Assembly (NCBI RefSeq): GCF_003025615.1
Contig: NZ_PYMJ01000003.1
Span: 62,001-126,000 of the forward strand
Reading direction: 5' to 3'
DNA length: 64,000 nt
DNA from: Photobacterium frigidiphilum
GTDB lineage: Bacteria > Pseudomonadota > Gammaproteobacteria > Enterobacterales > Vibrionaceae
A program made the position numbers and the translations under genes. The notes beneath the pieces were generated by a model, which worked only from the letters and a program-made list of their open reading frames with translations, was not told the DNA's origin and searched no databases. Of this stretch, positions 1 through 9,601 are shown piece after piece. Every line of letters begins with the position of its first letter. Position 1 is the first letter of the stretch.

Positions 1-664
1 CTGCAATCGTATCGAAGGTGGCGTCGAATCCATGGCCATCAGTGTATTGGGCAACGTATTCAGCAACATTTTGCTTTTCTACATTAACCACGTTGTCGGC
101 ATTAAGCGTTTTGGCTACGGCTTCATTTTTAGATCGTGTTGTTGTCGTAACTGTCGCACCAAGATGCTTACCAAGTTGTACTGCGATATGACCAACACCG
201 CCTGTTGCACCATGAACAAGTAGGTTGTCACCTGCTTTAACATCCATTTTTTCGCACAGTGCTTCCCATGCAGTGATAGAGACAAGCGGTAATGCTGCTG
301 CTTGCTTCATTGTAAGCGAGGTAGGTTTGTGTGCCATTAGGTTGGCATCAACCAACATGTAATCTGCCAGTGCACCGTTAATACCAGCAATACCGCCAGC
401 ACAACCATACACTTCATCACCGACTTTGAAGTTGCTGATAGAGTCACAAACCGCTGTTACTACACCCGCTACATCACCGTGAAGAATGCTAGGTAGGTTG
501 TCAGACCATGGCGTCTGTACAGAGCGAAGCATGGTATCTAACGGATTAACACTCGTGGCTTTTACTTCAACAATCATATGACCAAGTTGCAGTTCAGGCA
601 TTGGTTGTTCTGTAAGGTTAAATGCGTCGTAGCCGCCGATGTTGCTAATTGTCATTGCTTTCAT
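1..664 (-). CDS. Zinc-type quinone oxidoreductase / MDR dehydrogenase (partial, 3' end outside window)
   Basis: The first 221 residues of a medium-chain dehydrogenase/reductase read leftward off the window edge. The start is the ATG at 664 (MKAMTISNIGGYDAFNL). The N-terminal GroES-like half contains the family pattern NPLDTMLR followed by GDVAGVV. The Rossmann nucleotide-binding motif VHGATGGVGHIAVQLGKHLGA lies near residues 150-170. This fits NADPH-dependent quinone oxidoreductases of the zinc-independent QOR branch, which reduce quinones or enones in the cytoplasm. The gene is divergent from a LysR regulator starting at 813, the classic arrangement in which LysR controls the neighbouring oxidoreductase. 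Substrate unknown. Family certain, exact function not. Confidence 0.85.
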   Translation of the reverse strand, partial: MKAMTISNIGGYDAFNLTEQPMPELQLGHMIVEVKATSVNPLDTMLRSVQTPWSDNLPSILHGDVAGVVTAVCDSISNFKVGDEVYGCAGGIAGINGALADYMLVDANLMAHKPTSLTMKQAAALPLVSITAWEALCEKMDVKAGDNLLVHGATGGVGHIAVQLGKHLGATVTTTTRSKNEAVAKTLNADNVVNVEKQNVAEYVAQYTDGHGFDATFDTIA

Positions 665-812
665 TTTTTACGCTCCGGTTTGGTTTATGCGGCCATTTTA
701 GTCATTGCTAGATAAACAACAATACGTTAAAAAACAAGATAGCTTTGCTTTTAAGACAAAAGCGACTGAGTTATAGTGAGATAGAGAGGCATGTAACGAG
801 GTGACAAAAGAT

Positions 813-1697
813 ATGGCCACATTTAATAAATTGCATTACTTCAATTGCGTTGTAGAAACGGGCAGCATTTCAAAAGCCAGTAAAGTTTTTGATGTCCAGC
901 CATCATCGATATCACGTCAATTAGCGTCATTAGAGAGTGAACTCGGTATTCGCTTGTTAGAGCGAACAACGCGAAATATTGGCTTAACGGAAGCAGGTAA
1001 AACGTATTACGATTATTCAAAACGTATTATCTCTGAACTTGAAGAAGCCAAACGTGCGGTAGGCGATCTTCAACTTAGTCCGATAGGTAACCTTAAAATA
1101 AGTACGACGGTGGGGTTTGGCGAAAGCCGGGTTCTGCCCTTATTACCTAAATTTCGACGGGCTTATCCTGATATTCGCATCGAAGTTGAGCTGACCGAAC
1201 GCATTGTGGATTTAATCGAAGAGAATGTTGATATTGCGATTCGCAGCGGCCGTTTACCCGACTCTAGTTTGATCGCGAGAAAGCTGGTCGATAATCATTT
1301 TATTTTATGCTCAAGCCCTGAATACATGCACGAAAATGGGCTGCCAGATGCACCTGAGCAGTTGATCAATCATGATTGTGTGGTGTATGGCTACCACGGT
1401 TGGAAAGATTGGTATTTGGTCAAAGGCAACTATCAAAAATTAGCCATTAAACACTACATGACCGTAGATTCGGTTAATGGACAAAAACAACTTATTCTTC
1501 ATGGTGGTGGTATTGCACTTATCCCTTATTGGGCAGTTAAAGATGAACTAGACTCTGGTCGGTTAATTCAGGTGTTACCAGAACATCAATTTAGCCCGTG
1601 TCTCCATTTAAGTTCAACCTATGCGATCTATCAAAATAGAAATCTAGTGTCATCTAAGATGAGGGTATTTTTAGATTTTTTGCGAGAAAATATGTAG
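813..1697 (+). CDS. LysR-family transcriptional regulator
   Basis: A 294-residue LysR regulator. The N-terminal winged helix-turn-helix is visible (FNCVVETGSISKASKVF, then SSISRQLASLESELGIRLLER). It is followed by a periplasmic-binding-like effector domain of usual length (LKISTTVGFGESRVLPLLPKF and onward). An in-frame GTG lies at 801, but the ATG at 813 has a better ribosome site (GAGGTGA, 8 bases upstream), so I chose 813. It belongs to the CrgA/YafC-like group that often regulates a divergent oxidoreductase, which is the case here (gene ending at 664). The effector cannot be told from sequence. The open frame from 801 would add 4 residues. Confidence 0.88.
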   Translation: MATFNKLHYFNCVVETGSISKASKVFDVQPSSISRQLASLESELGIRLLERTTRNIGLTEAGKTYYDYSKRIISELEEAKRAVGDLQLSPIGNLKISTTVGFGESRVLPLLPKFRRAYPDIRIEVELTERIVDLIEENVDIAIRSGRLPDSSLIARKLVDNHFILCSSPEYMHENGLPDAPEQLINHDCVVYGYHGWKDWYLVKGNYQKLAIKHYMTVDSVNGQKQLILHGGGIALIPYWAVKDELDSGRLIQVLPEHQFSPCLHLSSTYAIYQNRNLVSSKMRVFLDFLRENM

Positions 1698-1716
1698 CCA
1701 TCGTAGTAAAGCGTAA

Positions 1717-1757
1717 TGATTTTTCAGTCTTGCTGGTGGCTGAAAAATCAGGATGTT
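1717..1757 (+). terminator. Rho-independent terminator of the LysR gene
   Basis: An 11-bp perfect stem (TGATTTTTCAG at 1717-1727 pairing with 1740-1750), a 12-base loop and a T-rich tail (GTTTTTTATTT) lie 19 bases after the lysR stop codon. Confidence 0.7.
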
Positions 1758-2070
1758 TTTTATTTGCATCAATATGAAAATTTACTGCTCACAACAAAAC
1801 GCCTCACTAATAAAAGTCATTACAACAGTTAATGGCAAAAAAATACTTTATGGGCACTCGTACCATTAAATGTAATCCACTTCATTTATCAATGAATATA
1901 GTTGGAATGTTAAGATTCAATTATGAGTAATAGTTGTGATTGGTAGGTTTATACAATAGCTGTATTATATGCCGAAAATACAAAAGCAAAGGGAATACAT
2001 CATTAATAGTCCGCCTTAGAAATAAATCTCTTATCAATTTATGGCTCATTAATTAATAAAGAGGTTTTTC
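1758..2070. other. AT-rich intergenic region before sulP
   Basis: About 310 bases with no open frame of note. It is very AT-rich and presumably carries the sulP promoter and leader. A Shine-Dalgarno AAAGAGG sits just before the sulP ATG. No convincing operator or hairpin was found. Confidence 0.4.
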
Positions 2071-3561
2071 ATGTTAAGTTTTTATAAAGAAAGTTGGTTT
2101 AATAATATTAAAGGTGATTTATTATCAGGAATAGTTGTAGCATTAGCGTTAATACCGGAAGCTATTGCATTTTCAATAATCGCCGGACTTGATCCAAAGG
2201 TCGGTTTATACGCTTCATTTTCAATCTGTGTTGTTATAGCTTTCACCGGTTCACGTTCTGCAATGATTTCAGCATCAACTGGCGCAATGGCTTTGCTAAT
2301 GACGACATTAGTTAAAGATCATGGTTTACAATATCTTTTAGCAGCTTCTTTTCTTACCGGTGTTATTCAATACGTAATAGGGCTTTTAAAACTTGGTAAC
2401 TTAATGAGGTTTGTTTCACGCTCAATTGTTACCGGGTTTGTTAATGCTCTAGCAATATTGATTTTCATGGCTCAATTACCAGAATTAACCAATGTAACGT
2501 GGCAGGTTTATGCGTTAACTGCTGCCGGGTTAGGGATTATCTATTTATTTCCTTATATTCCTAAGGTTGGGAAAATATTGCCATCACCATTAGTTTGTAT
2601 TATTGCAATCACTATATTCAGTGTGATGTATAACATAGATATTCGTACTGTTGGCGATATGGGAACATTGCCTGATTCGTTACCTGTATTTATGTTTCCT
2701 GATATTCCATTCTCCTTAGAAACATTAAATATAATCTTCCCTTACTCGTTAGCACTTGCCGTTGTTGGTGTTCTTGAGTCGCTTATGACTGCAAAAATCA
2801 TTGATGATATTACTGATACAGATAGTGATACTAACAGTGAATGTAAAGGTCAGGGTTTAGCTAATATGGTTTCATCATTGTTTGGTGGCATGGCTGGCTG
2901 TGCCATGATTGGACAATCAATGATTAACATCAAATCAGGTGGTAGAACTAGATTATCAACATTATCATCAGGCGTTTTTCTTTTGATTATGGTTGTTTTC
3001 CTTGGTGACTATTTAAAGATAATCCCAATGGCAGCGCTTGTTGCCGTGATGATAATGGTTTCTATAAGCACGTTTTCATGGAAATCAATACCAGCGATGA
3101 GGCACATGCCGTTAAACTCTAACGTGATCATGATTGCAACGGTTGTTTCTGTTGTCTTAACCGATAACTTAGCAATTGGTGTTGTTGTTGGTGTTGTTAT
3201 TGCTTCTGTGTTCTACACGAATCAGAGCAGGTTAATAATGAAAGTCACTGATGATATTATCATTAGTTATGACCACACAATCCATAGGGTACATGGTCAG
3301 ATATTCTTTGCGTCTGCTTATACCTTCATTGATATGTTCAATTTCAACAGTCCTTCAAAGTACGTGACCATTGATCTAACCAGTTCTCATTTTTGGGATA
3401 TAACCGCCGTGGGTGCGCTTGATAAAGTGATTATAAAATTCATGAATGCTGGATGTGATGTTAAAGTCACTGGAATGAATGACAACACAATGAAAATAAT
3501 AGAAAAACATGCAGTTTATAATAAGCCTGACAAACTGGCACTAATGACACACGGTCACTAG
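2071..3561 (+). CDS. SulP/SLC26-family anion transporter with STAS domain
   Basis: A 496-residue inner-membrane protein of the SulP (SLC26) family, which moves sulfate, bicarbonate or dicarboxylates by proton or sodium symport. The start shows the family signature GDLLSGIVVALALIPEAIAFSIIAGLDPKVGLYASF near residues 15-50. About 10-14 hydrophobic segments follow. A cytoplasmic STAS domain occupies roughly residues 395-490 (VHGQIFFASAYTFIDMF, YVTIDLTSSHFWDITAVGALD). The acidic loop DDITDTDSDTNSECKGQG near residue 250 is the usual SulP cytosolic loop. The gene is monocistronic between AT-rich leaders and ends in a clear terminator. Substrate is not deducible. Vibrios carry several such carriers, and bicarbonate or sulfate uptake is plausible. 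Confidence 0.9.
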   Translation: MLSFYKESWFNNIKGDLLSGIVVALALIPEAIAFSIIAGLDPKVGLYASFSICVVIAFTGSRSAMISASTGAMALLMTTLVKDHGLQYLLAASFLTGVIQYVIGLLKLGNLMRFVSRSIVTGFVNALAILIFMAQLPELTNVTWQVYALTAAGLGIIYLFPYIPKVGKILPSPLVCIIAITIFSVMYNIDIRTVGDMGTLPDSLPVFMFPDIPFSLETLNIIFPYSLALAVVGVLESLMTAKIIDDITDTDSDTNSECKGQGLANMVSSLFGGMAGCAMIGQSMINIKSGGRTRLSTLSSGVFLLIMVVFLGDYLKIIPMAALVAVMIMVSISTFSWKSIPAMRHMPLNSNVIMIATVVSVVLTDNLAIGVVVGVVIASVFYTNQSRLIMKVTDDIIISYDHTIHRVHGQIFFASAYTFIDMFNFNSPSKYVTIDLTSSHFWDITAVGALDKVIIKFMNAGCDVKVTGMNDNTMKIIEKHAVYNKPDKLALMTHGH

Positions 3562-3572
3562 ATATACCACTA

Positions 3573-3604
3573 AAAAGCATCCTTTATTGGATGCTTTTAA
3601 TGTT
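3573..3604 (+). terminator. Rho-independent terminator after sulP
   Basis: A 10-bp perfect stem AAAAGCATCC (3573-3582) and GGATGCTTTT (3589-3598), a 6-base loop and a T-rich tail lie 11 bases after the sulP stop. Confidence 0.85.
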
Positions 3605-3640
3605 TTATTTAATATTATTAAATATATATTTAGGGATTCT

Positions 3641-3916
3641 ATGCGACCACTTATAACACATGAACCATCAACTGTTGCTACAGCACATTTTTACTACCCT
3701 TCTAAAATAGCAAAAAATAAAGAGCCACATTCTTGGGTGATTGATAGAAGAACGTTAATTGCAAAGAAGTATAACGTTCATGGTATTAATAAAGAGTATT
3801 CGTTAAAGGTAAGTCCAAATCGTTATGTTTATGAAGCCGATTTGATTAGATACTTTGAGGCAAGTAAAAAGTCCAATCAGTTCTTTTCAAGTAAGAATAA
3901 GATATATTTTAGTTAA
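3641..3916 (+). CDS. Hypothetical protein, 91 aa
   Basis: A small soluble protein I do not recognise. An upstream TTG (3587) would also give an open frame, but it lies inside the sulP terminator. The ATG at 3641 has AGGG at 3632-3635 and is preferred, giving MRPLITHEPSTVATAHFYYPSK. It is basic and rich in Lys, Tyr and Ser, with no signal peptide or membrane segment. The middle (SWVIDRRTLIAKKYNVHGINKEYSLKV) and the end (YVYEADLIRYFEASKK) suggest a compact alpha/beta domain. The length, ribosome site and AT-rich flanks make it probably real, but there is no functional evidence. Confidence 0.5.
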   Translation: MRPLITHEPSTVATAHFYYPSKIAKNKEPHSWVIDRRTLIAKKYNVHGINKEYSLKVSPNRYVYEADLIRYFEASKKSNQFFSSKNKIYFS

Positions 3917-3956
3917 ACCATATATCAGGCATAAAAATAGTTATTGATAGCAGTTT

Positions 3957-4967
3957 TCATAACGTAGTTCGATCTAAAAAGCGTTTTCGATAATCCTTCG
4001 GAGGGAATCCGGTTAATTTTTTAAAAGCTCGCGAGAAATGAGCAATATCAGCATAACCTAACTTGGCTGAAATATCGGTAAGGGAGTAACGAGCATCTTC
4101 CATTAATCGACAAGATGTCGCGAGCATTATGTTCTCTCGTATTATTTTGAATGTAGTATTTTCTTTCGCTAAGCGACGTTGTAATGTGCGTGCGGAAGTA
4201 TTCAATACCTTAGCGGCCTCATTGACATTCATTGATGGCTGACCAAGATAGGGTGTTAATGCGAGATAGACGGTCTCTATATATGTTCGTTTTTTTGGGG
4301 CGCTAGATGTTTTTTTTTCTCTAAAGCTTGCTGGCAGTATAACGGGAGTTTTGAGAATGGTATCTGATAGCTCAATGGCAGTTACGTTGCGATCTGAAAC
4401 AAACTGAATCGATTGCCCTTTAAAGATCTCCAGCATAGGTTCAATGTTTGAAGATTGAACGGCAACAGAGTTGGGTAACCAGGTAGTTTTTGTCATAACG
4501 TTGATAAATTCGATGGTAAATAGTATTGCAAACACTTCAGCCCAAAAAAATCCCTGAGTATCTTCTTTCGTTTTATAGCGGCAAAACCAAGGTGTTCCTT
4601 TAAAGTGCTCGATAGCAATTTTTGCTGACGGTGAATCGTGAATAATGGCAGTCGCAAGAGAATTAAAAGCCTCCTCAAGGTTTTTGGGCGCATGGATATG
4701 GTGCAATAATTTTGGGATGAAATACTCCCGAATGACTATGCGTAATAAATTACCATAATGTTCTGGATCCGCTTTTTCTGCCATTAGCGCCAGTAAGTGT
4801 TTAATGGGCTCTTCTGGCATAAATTCACTTTTCGAACGCAATATATCTTCAGGTAATCCCGCCGTTTTGAGTAAAGGGTAAATATCTTTTTCGAAATGCT
4901 TCAGCAATTCAACCAATGTAGCGGCATGCACAGTTTTGATTAGAGGGGTGAGCTGGTTGGCTGCCAT
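3957..4967 (-). CDS. AraC-family transcriptional regulator (OruR/ArgR-like N-terminal domain)
   Basis: A 336-residue regulator. The C-terminal ~85 residues form the double helix-turn-helix of AraC/XylS proteins (VNEAAKVLNTSARTLQRRLAKE and YSLTDISAKLGYADIAHFSRAFKKLTGFPPKDYRKRF). The N-terminal ~200 residues resemble the arabinose-binding-like effector domain of the OruR/GbdR-type group (AATLVELLKHFEKDIYPLLKTAGLPEDIL). It is cytoplasmic. Upstream on the same strand is a small membrane protein gene (5113-5427), and further upstream a divergent HlyD/DUF2955 export pair, which may be its target. Effector and regulon are unknown. Confidence 0.85.
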   Translation of the reverse strand: MAANQLTPLIKTVHAATLVELLKHFEKDIYPLLKTAGLPEDILRSKSEFMPEEPIKHLLALMAEKADPEHYGNLLRIVIREYFIPKLLHHIHAPKNLEEAFNSLATAIIHDSPSAKIAIEHFKGTPWFCRYKTKEDTQGFFWAEVFAILFTIEFINVMTKTTWLPNSVAVQSSNIEPMLEIFKGQSIQFVSDRNVTAIELSDTILKTPVILPASFREKKTSSAPKKRTYIETVYLALTPYLGQPSMNVNEAAKVLNTSARTLQRRLAKENTTFKIIRENIMLATSCRLMEDARYSLTDISAKLGYADIAHFSRAFKKLTGFPPKDYRKRFLDRTTL

Positions 4968-5112
4968 AATAGAGACATATCCTTATTACCGTCTTTGGGT
5001 ATGCGTTCTATTATAGAGGATTTTAACAATAAAATGTTGGGATTACTTATTTGAAATAAAAGGAAAAGGTAACGCTGCTGCTTCCATGCAGCAAGGTGCA
5101 GTGTTGTTTTGG

Positions 5113-5427
5113 TTATGATTGAACATGGCCTACTTCAGCTTTTTTTATCAGAAGTGTTGGCTCTGATTTTTGGGATGGTTTAAAAATATTAATAATCGCC
5201 TTTACGGTGAAGTAAGCACATATCGCTGTAAATGTTACAGCACTAAAAGATTCACCTGATTGAATTGAGACTCCTACGACTTCAAATGCCTTTCCGCCAA
5301 ACTCCTTCACATAGGTTAGCGCCCATTTATAGACAAGGTAAAGCTTGGTGAGCGTTATAAGTACAAGATATGCCTTACCGTAAGGTGTTAGAAGAAACTG
5401 CTTTATTTTATTCCAAATATTTTTCAT
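5113..5427 (-). CDS. Small predicted inner-membrane protein, 104 aa
   Basis: The protein has two hydrophobic stretches (roughly AYLVLITLTKLYLVYKWAL at residues 19-37 and FSAVTFTAICAYFTVKAIINIF at residues 62-83) and a charged C-terminus (KPSQKSEPTLLIKKAEVGH). Two transmembrane helices with a short periplasmic or cytoplasmic loop are predicted. The start ATG at 5427 is preceded on the minus strand by GAGAGAGA-like ribosome sequence. No family is recognised. It lies between an AraC regulator gene on the same strand and the divergent HlyD/DUF2955 pair, so it could share their promoter region. Function unknown. Confidence 0.6.
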   Translation of the reverse strand: MKNIWNKIKQFLLTPYGKAYLVLITLTKLYLVYKWALTYVKEFGGKAFEVVGVSIQSGESFSAVTFTAICAYFTVKAIINIFKPSQKSEPTLLIKKAEVGHVQS

Positions 5428-5693
5428 TAATCTCTCTCGCTCTGATTATTATGAGTCGTGGTTGTGTTTGTTGAACGAGATTAAGTTTACGGATTAAGCT
5501 ATTTGTTTTTTATCATTTAGCGCCAAGCTTTGCTGGAACTGCTAAATGTATACGGTGGCGTAAAATGGTAAAAAAGGGATGGTAGAAACATTTATTATTA
5601 GGGTGATTTTAATTATGAATTCGATTTATTACGGTGTATACGCAGATCTAAACTCTGTCTTATTCATTGAGAGAATAATCGAAGAGGATAGAC

Positions 5694-6848
5694 ATGAACC
5701 AAAATAAACAATCGTCTCATTCTGAAAAGCCACAAGCCCCACAGTTAATTGAGCAGCCTTTAGCATCTAGTTCTCTGCCCTCTAAAAAACAAGTCAGTAT
5801 TCAAGCTATTACGCAGAGTGTTTTATGCCTGTGTATTGGGCTATTTGTTTTCTATTTAGTCGCTGATCGCTTTATTCCTAATACTGATATGGCGCGAGTA
5901 CGCAGCCATGTAATTCCTGTTACGCCATTAGTCTCTGGTTCAATTATTGATGTATTAGTTAAGCCCAATGATGTTGTAGAAGCTGGCGATGCACTTATTC
6001 GTATTGATCCGAGTAATTATGAAATTGCGCTAAAAGAAGCAGAACAAGGCTTAAAGCGAGCTGGAAAACAGATTGGTGTGCAAACGGCTTCAGTTGCGGT
6101 TGCTCAAGCTAAATTATCAGATGCACTTGCCCATCAAGAAAATGTGAGGAGCCAAGCATCGCGGGTTTTGGCGATGGTTGATAAAGGCATTGTTACTAAA
6201 GCGGATGCGGATAAAACCCGAGCTAGTCTGGCAAGTGCTAAAGCACAAGTTGCATCGGCTTCAGCGAATTTAGAGCAAGCCAAAGAGCAATTAGGACAAA
6301 CTGGTAGCGATAATATCGATATACAGTCGGCATTATTAGCATTACAAAAAGCGCAGTTAAATGTAGAGCGTACAGTCGTTCGTGCACCTGCATTTGGTGG
6401 TGTGTCTAATTTTCGCTTAGATGAAGGGTATTATGCGCGAGAAGGGCAACCATTATTAACATTTGTGTCTGGTGAAGATATTTGGTTAGAAGCGTATTTT
6501 CGTGAAAACAGTTTAGGTAATGTGCAAGCCGGTAATAACGTTGAGGTTGCCTTAGACTATGCACCTGGTGATGTGTTTAAAGGACAAGTTATTAGCATCG
6601 ATTATGGGGTTAATTGGGGAGAAAGCAGTCAGGCCGGTCAGCTTGCCTCTGTTGGGGCTCAAACGGGTTGGTTGCGTCAAACTCAGCGTTTTCCAGTGAT
6701 GATCCGTTTTGATAATGAGTCTGCTAAGGGGCTATTACGTGTAGGCGGACAAGCTGATGTGATGGTGTATACCAAAGAACAATCCATTATGAACATATTT
6801 GGCCGTGTGTGGATTCGACTACTGAGTTGGATGTCATATGTCCGATAA
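5694..6848 (+). CDS. HlyD-family periplasmic adaptor (EmrA/YibH-like membrane fusion protein)
   Basis: A 384-residue membrane fusion protein. One N-terminal membrane anchor (QSVLCLCIGLFVFYLVADRF, about residues 43-62) is followed by the biotinyl-lipoyl segment (PLVSGSIIDVLVKPNDVVEAGDALIRIDP). A long Ala/Gln-rich alpha-hairpin coiled coil follows (residues ~105-225), then a second lipoyl half and beta-barrel (VRAPAFGGVSNFRLDEGYYAREGQPL). Such adaptors link an inner-membrane pump to an outer-membrane channel for export of drugs or organic acids. Its stop overlaps the next gene by 11 bases, so the two form one transcription unit. A good AGAGGA ribosome site precedes the start. Confidence 0.9.
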   Translation: MNQNKQSSHSEKPQAPQLIEQPLASSSLPSKKQVSIQAITQSVLCLCIGLFVFYLVADRFIPNTDMARVRSHVIPVTPLVSGSIIDVLVKPNDVVEAGDALIRIDPSNYEIALKEAEQGLKRAGKQIGVQTASVAVAQAKLSDALAHQENVRSQASRVLAMVDKGIVTKADADKTRASLASAKAQVASASANLEQAKEQLGQTGSDNIDIQSALLALQKAQLNVERTVVRAPAFGGVSNFRLDEGYYAREGQPLLTFVSGEDIWLEAYFRENSLGNVQAGNNVEVALDYAPGDVFKGQVISIDYGVNWGESSQAGQLASVGAQTGWLRQTQRFPVMIRFDNESAKGLLRVGGQADVMVYTKEQSIMNIFGRVWIRLLSWMSYVR

Positions 6849-7881
6849 TTCGATGTCTTTAGTGAGTGTTAATGCAATACAACCTTCGGTTGATCGCCGT
6901 ATTACCCGTTTTGTGGTGGGAGTTACTATTGCCGCGGCACTTGCTTATGGCATAAATTGGGGATTGTCTTTTGTCATGCCCGTTTTCTTGGCAAAATTTT
7001 TAGTTGATAAGCCTGTATTAACTCGCCAGATCTTTGATGAATTGTTTTTGGCGATGGTCGCAACAGTATTAATTGGTTTAAGTATTAGTAATGGCGTGAC
7101 CCATTACCCATTAGTGCTGCTGTTACTCGTTGGGCTATTAATGTTTGGGGCATATTATTTATTCATGGATCCTGAATGGAATTTATTTGCCACTATTCTT
7201 ATTATTTCAGCCTTACTCATTCCTTATATGGGCATTATTAACCCTGCTGCGTCTTTATTTCTAGGGAAAGCGTTGATGATTTCGGGTGTTGGGGCCGTCG
7301 TCATGTTTGTTTTAATGCACTGTTTATTTCCCGATAAAGCGCCACAATCAGTAAAAGCTAAACTTAAGCCCGTATTACCCTCATCTTCCCAACGCACGAA
7401 AGAGGCATTACGTGCGTTGATGATCAGTTTTCCCGTTATTGCTTTCTTTTATTATTTTCAGATAAACGGTGCACTGCTCACACTCGCCTTTATTGGTATA
7501 TTGTCGTTGCAAATAACAGGACAAAAAAGTGTGAAACTCAGTGCTTTCTTGTTACTGACTAACAGCATTGGAGGCATATTAGCCGTTATTGCCTATGAGC
7601 TTTTGGTAACAGTGCCTTGGTTCCCGTTTTTGGTGGCACTAATTGCGTTATTTACGTGTATATTTGCGAATAAAATCTATAGTAACCCATTAAAAGCACC
7701 TATCTGGAGTGGTGCTTTAACAGCATTGTTAGTGGTGTTGGGAACTGCACTGTCGAGTGAATCCAAAGAAATTGATGTTGGATTTTATACTCGAATTACT
7801 CAGATATTTTTAGCGGGAATATACATGATATTCATTTCTTTTTTATTGGAAAGTCGTAATAAATCCAAACACGATAGTTAA
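6838..7881 (+). CDS. DUF2955 / FUSC-like inner-membrane protein partnering an HlyD adaptor
   Basis: A 347-residue polytopic membrane protein with about 10 hydrophobic segments in two blocks (residues 25-170 and 195-335), separated by a basic cytosolic loop (KAKLKPVLPSSSQRTKEALRALM). This layout matches the DUF2955 family, which resembles the AaeB/FUSC aromatic-acid exporters and is normally encoded beside an HlyD adaptor. The ATG at 6838 overlaps the end of the adaptor gene, indicating translational coupling. The likely role is energy-dependent export of a small organic compound. The substrate is unknown, and the AraC gene divergent to the left is a candidate regulator. Confidence 0.82.
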   Translation: MSDNSMSLVSVNAIQPSVDRRITRFVVGVTIAAALAYGINWGLSFVMPVFLAKFLVDKPVLTRQIFDELFLAMVATVLIGLSISNGVTHYPLVLLLLVGLLMFGAYYLFMDPEWNLFATILIISALLIPYMGIINPAASLFLGKALMISGVGAVVMFVLMHCLFPDKAPQSVKAKLKPVLPSSSQRTKEALRALMISFPVIAFFYYFQINGALLTLAFIGILSLQITGQKSVKLSAFLLLTNSIGGILAVIAYELLVTVPWFPFLVALIALFTCIFANKIYSNPLKAPIWSGALTALLVVLGTALSSESKEIDVGFYTRITQIFLAGIYMIFISFLLESRNKSKHDS

Positions 7882-8137
7882 TGTTTGATTGTTTATTAAT
7901 TCAATGTTTGCACAATCCCTGAACTAACATCACAACATTTAATGCATCTCTCTGATTAATGATTCTGAGTTAATTAATAGGTTTGTTAAACAATAATTGA
8001 GATGAAGATCATTCCTTCATAAATAAGAAAAGTTATTCATTTAAAAGTGAATGCTTCCAGTTGTAACGATGGGTTTCGTTTACTAGTATCGTTATTAATG
8101 GATTTTATAATAACGTTTTTTACAGGGATGAAAGTAA

Positions 8138-9541
8138 ATGAGTAACACGGACAAACAGCTCAAAAACGTGGATCGTCGCCAATTTATTAAAGGAACGGCA
8201 AGTGTTGTTGTCGCAGGGCTGAGTACTTCAATATTTGCAAATACGGCAAATGCATCCACTTTGCAGACAGATTGGCAGGCGGTTAGTCGGAGTAAAAATG
8301 ACAAGAAGTTTTGGCAGAAAGTACAAAAACAATTTGTTCTAGATAAAAGAACAACCTATATGAACGTTGGCACAACAGGTTCTATGCCAAAGCATGTGCT
8401 CGCTGAATTTAATGATAATAATAAAACGGTTGCGAAATACCCATGGGACATGGACGGAAAGTTTGGTTCTTGGCCATATGTATCAGACATGGTGAATGAT
8501 ATTGCTTTGGGCTTTGGGGCCGATTCCCATGAGATAATACTTAGCCGTAATACCACTGATGGTATGTGCTCTATAATTAACGGTCTTCATTTTGAAGAAG
8601 GCGACGTTATTCTTACTACTCATCATGAGCATGTTGCAGCAACATCCCCAATGAATGTTGTTAAACAACGTTTTGGCGTCAACATTGTTGAAGTGCAACT
8701 TCCTGTCTATACCGGCTCAGAAACAGTGTCTGAAGATGATTATGTTGAGGCGTTTGCAGCTGCTCTTAACGAAAACAGCAATGTTCGCCTGATCGTCTTT
8801 TCTCATATCACATACAAAACCGGTACAACATTACCTGCAAAGCGTATTTGTGCATTAGCAAATCAATATGCTGTACCCACTCTTGTGGATGGTGCACATA
8901 CTGTGGGTATGTTTGATTTGGATTTTCACGATATTGATTGTGATTTCTATGCTGGTTCAGGTCATAAATGGCAATGTGGACCTGGTGCGACGGGCATTTT
9001 ATATGTTCGTGATAATGCAACACGCTTAGATGAATATTGGAGTGACTGTATTAACCCACTTTGGCTTATTAACTCCTCGTTGTCTCATGCTGGCTATCTT
9101 GGTACTCAATTGCAAATGCAGTATATCGGTAATGATAATTACCCTGCTAAACAAGCATTGGCAGATAGCTGCAAGATGTGGGATGAGATAGGTAGGCATC
9201 GAATTGAAGAGCGCATATTACATTTAGGCGCGTTGTGTAAATTATTATTAGCAGAAGCTTTACCAAACGCGAAATTCTTCTCACCGAATGTGAAAGGGTT
9301 AACGAGTGGCCTTACTACATTTAATCCTTTTGGATTTGAAAGTGGTGACTTGCTTACAGAGTTTAGGGATCGGCTACGTAATGACTATGGTTATATTATT
9401 CGTACGACTGATTTTAGATTATACAAAGATGATACCGTCGAAACACATGCACTAAGAATCTCTACACACCTTTTTCATGATGAAGAGGATGTGAAAGGGT
9501 TAGTCAATGCAATCCAGGAATTGTATGAATATATGAGTTGA
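8138..9541 (+). CDS. Tat-exported class V aminotransferase-fold protein (isopenicillin-N-epimerase-like)
   Basis: A 467-residue PLP fold type I protein. The N-terminus has a twin-arginine motif (DRRQFIKG, residues ~12-19), a hydrophobic stretch and an AxA-type site (NTANAS), predicting folded export to the periplasm. The catalytic core shows HHEHVAATSP, LVDGAHTVGMFDLD and the Schiff-base lysine in GSGHKWQCGPG, as in isopenicillin-N epimerase/CsdB-like class V enzymes. Cofactor loading before Tat export would be expected. It is the first gene of an apparent operon with a solute-binding protein (9602) and a GGDEF-EAL protein (10558). The substrate is unknown. A racemase, lyase or transaminase activity on an amino compound is possible. 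Confidence 0.85.
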   Translation: MSNTDKQLKNVDRRQFIKGTASVVVAGLSTSIFANTANASTLQTDWQAVSRSKNDKKFWQKVQKQFVLDKRTTYMNVGTTGSMPKHVLAEFNDNNKTVAKYPWDMDGKFGSWPYVSDMVNDIALGFGADSHEIILSRNTTDGMCSIINGLHFEEGDVILTTHHEHVAATSPMNVVKQRFGVNIVEVQLPVYTGSETVSEDDYVEAFAAALNENSNVRLIVFSHITYKTGTTLPAKRICALANQYAVPTLVDGAHTVGMFDLDFHDIDCDFYAGSGHKWQCGPGATGILYVRDNATRLDEYWSDCINPLWLINSSLSHAGYLGTQLQMQYIGNDNYPAKQALADSCKMWDEIGRHRIEERILHLGALCKLLLAEALPNAKFFSPNVKGLTSGLTTFNPFGFESGDLLTEFRDRLRNDYGYIIRTTDFRLYKDDTVETHALRISTHLFHDEEDVKGLVNAIQELYEYMS

Positions 9542-9601
9542 TATTTGAGCGCTCTATAACAGCGCTTTCTTGATGACAGAGAATATGTATCGAGTGTGTT
9601 G

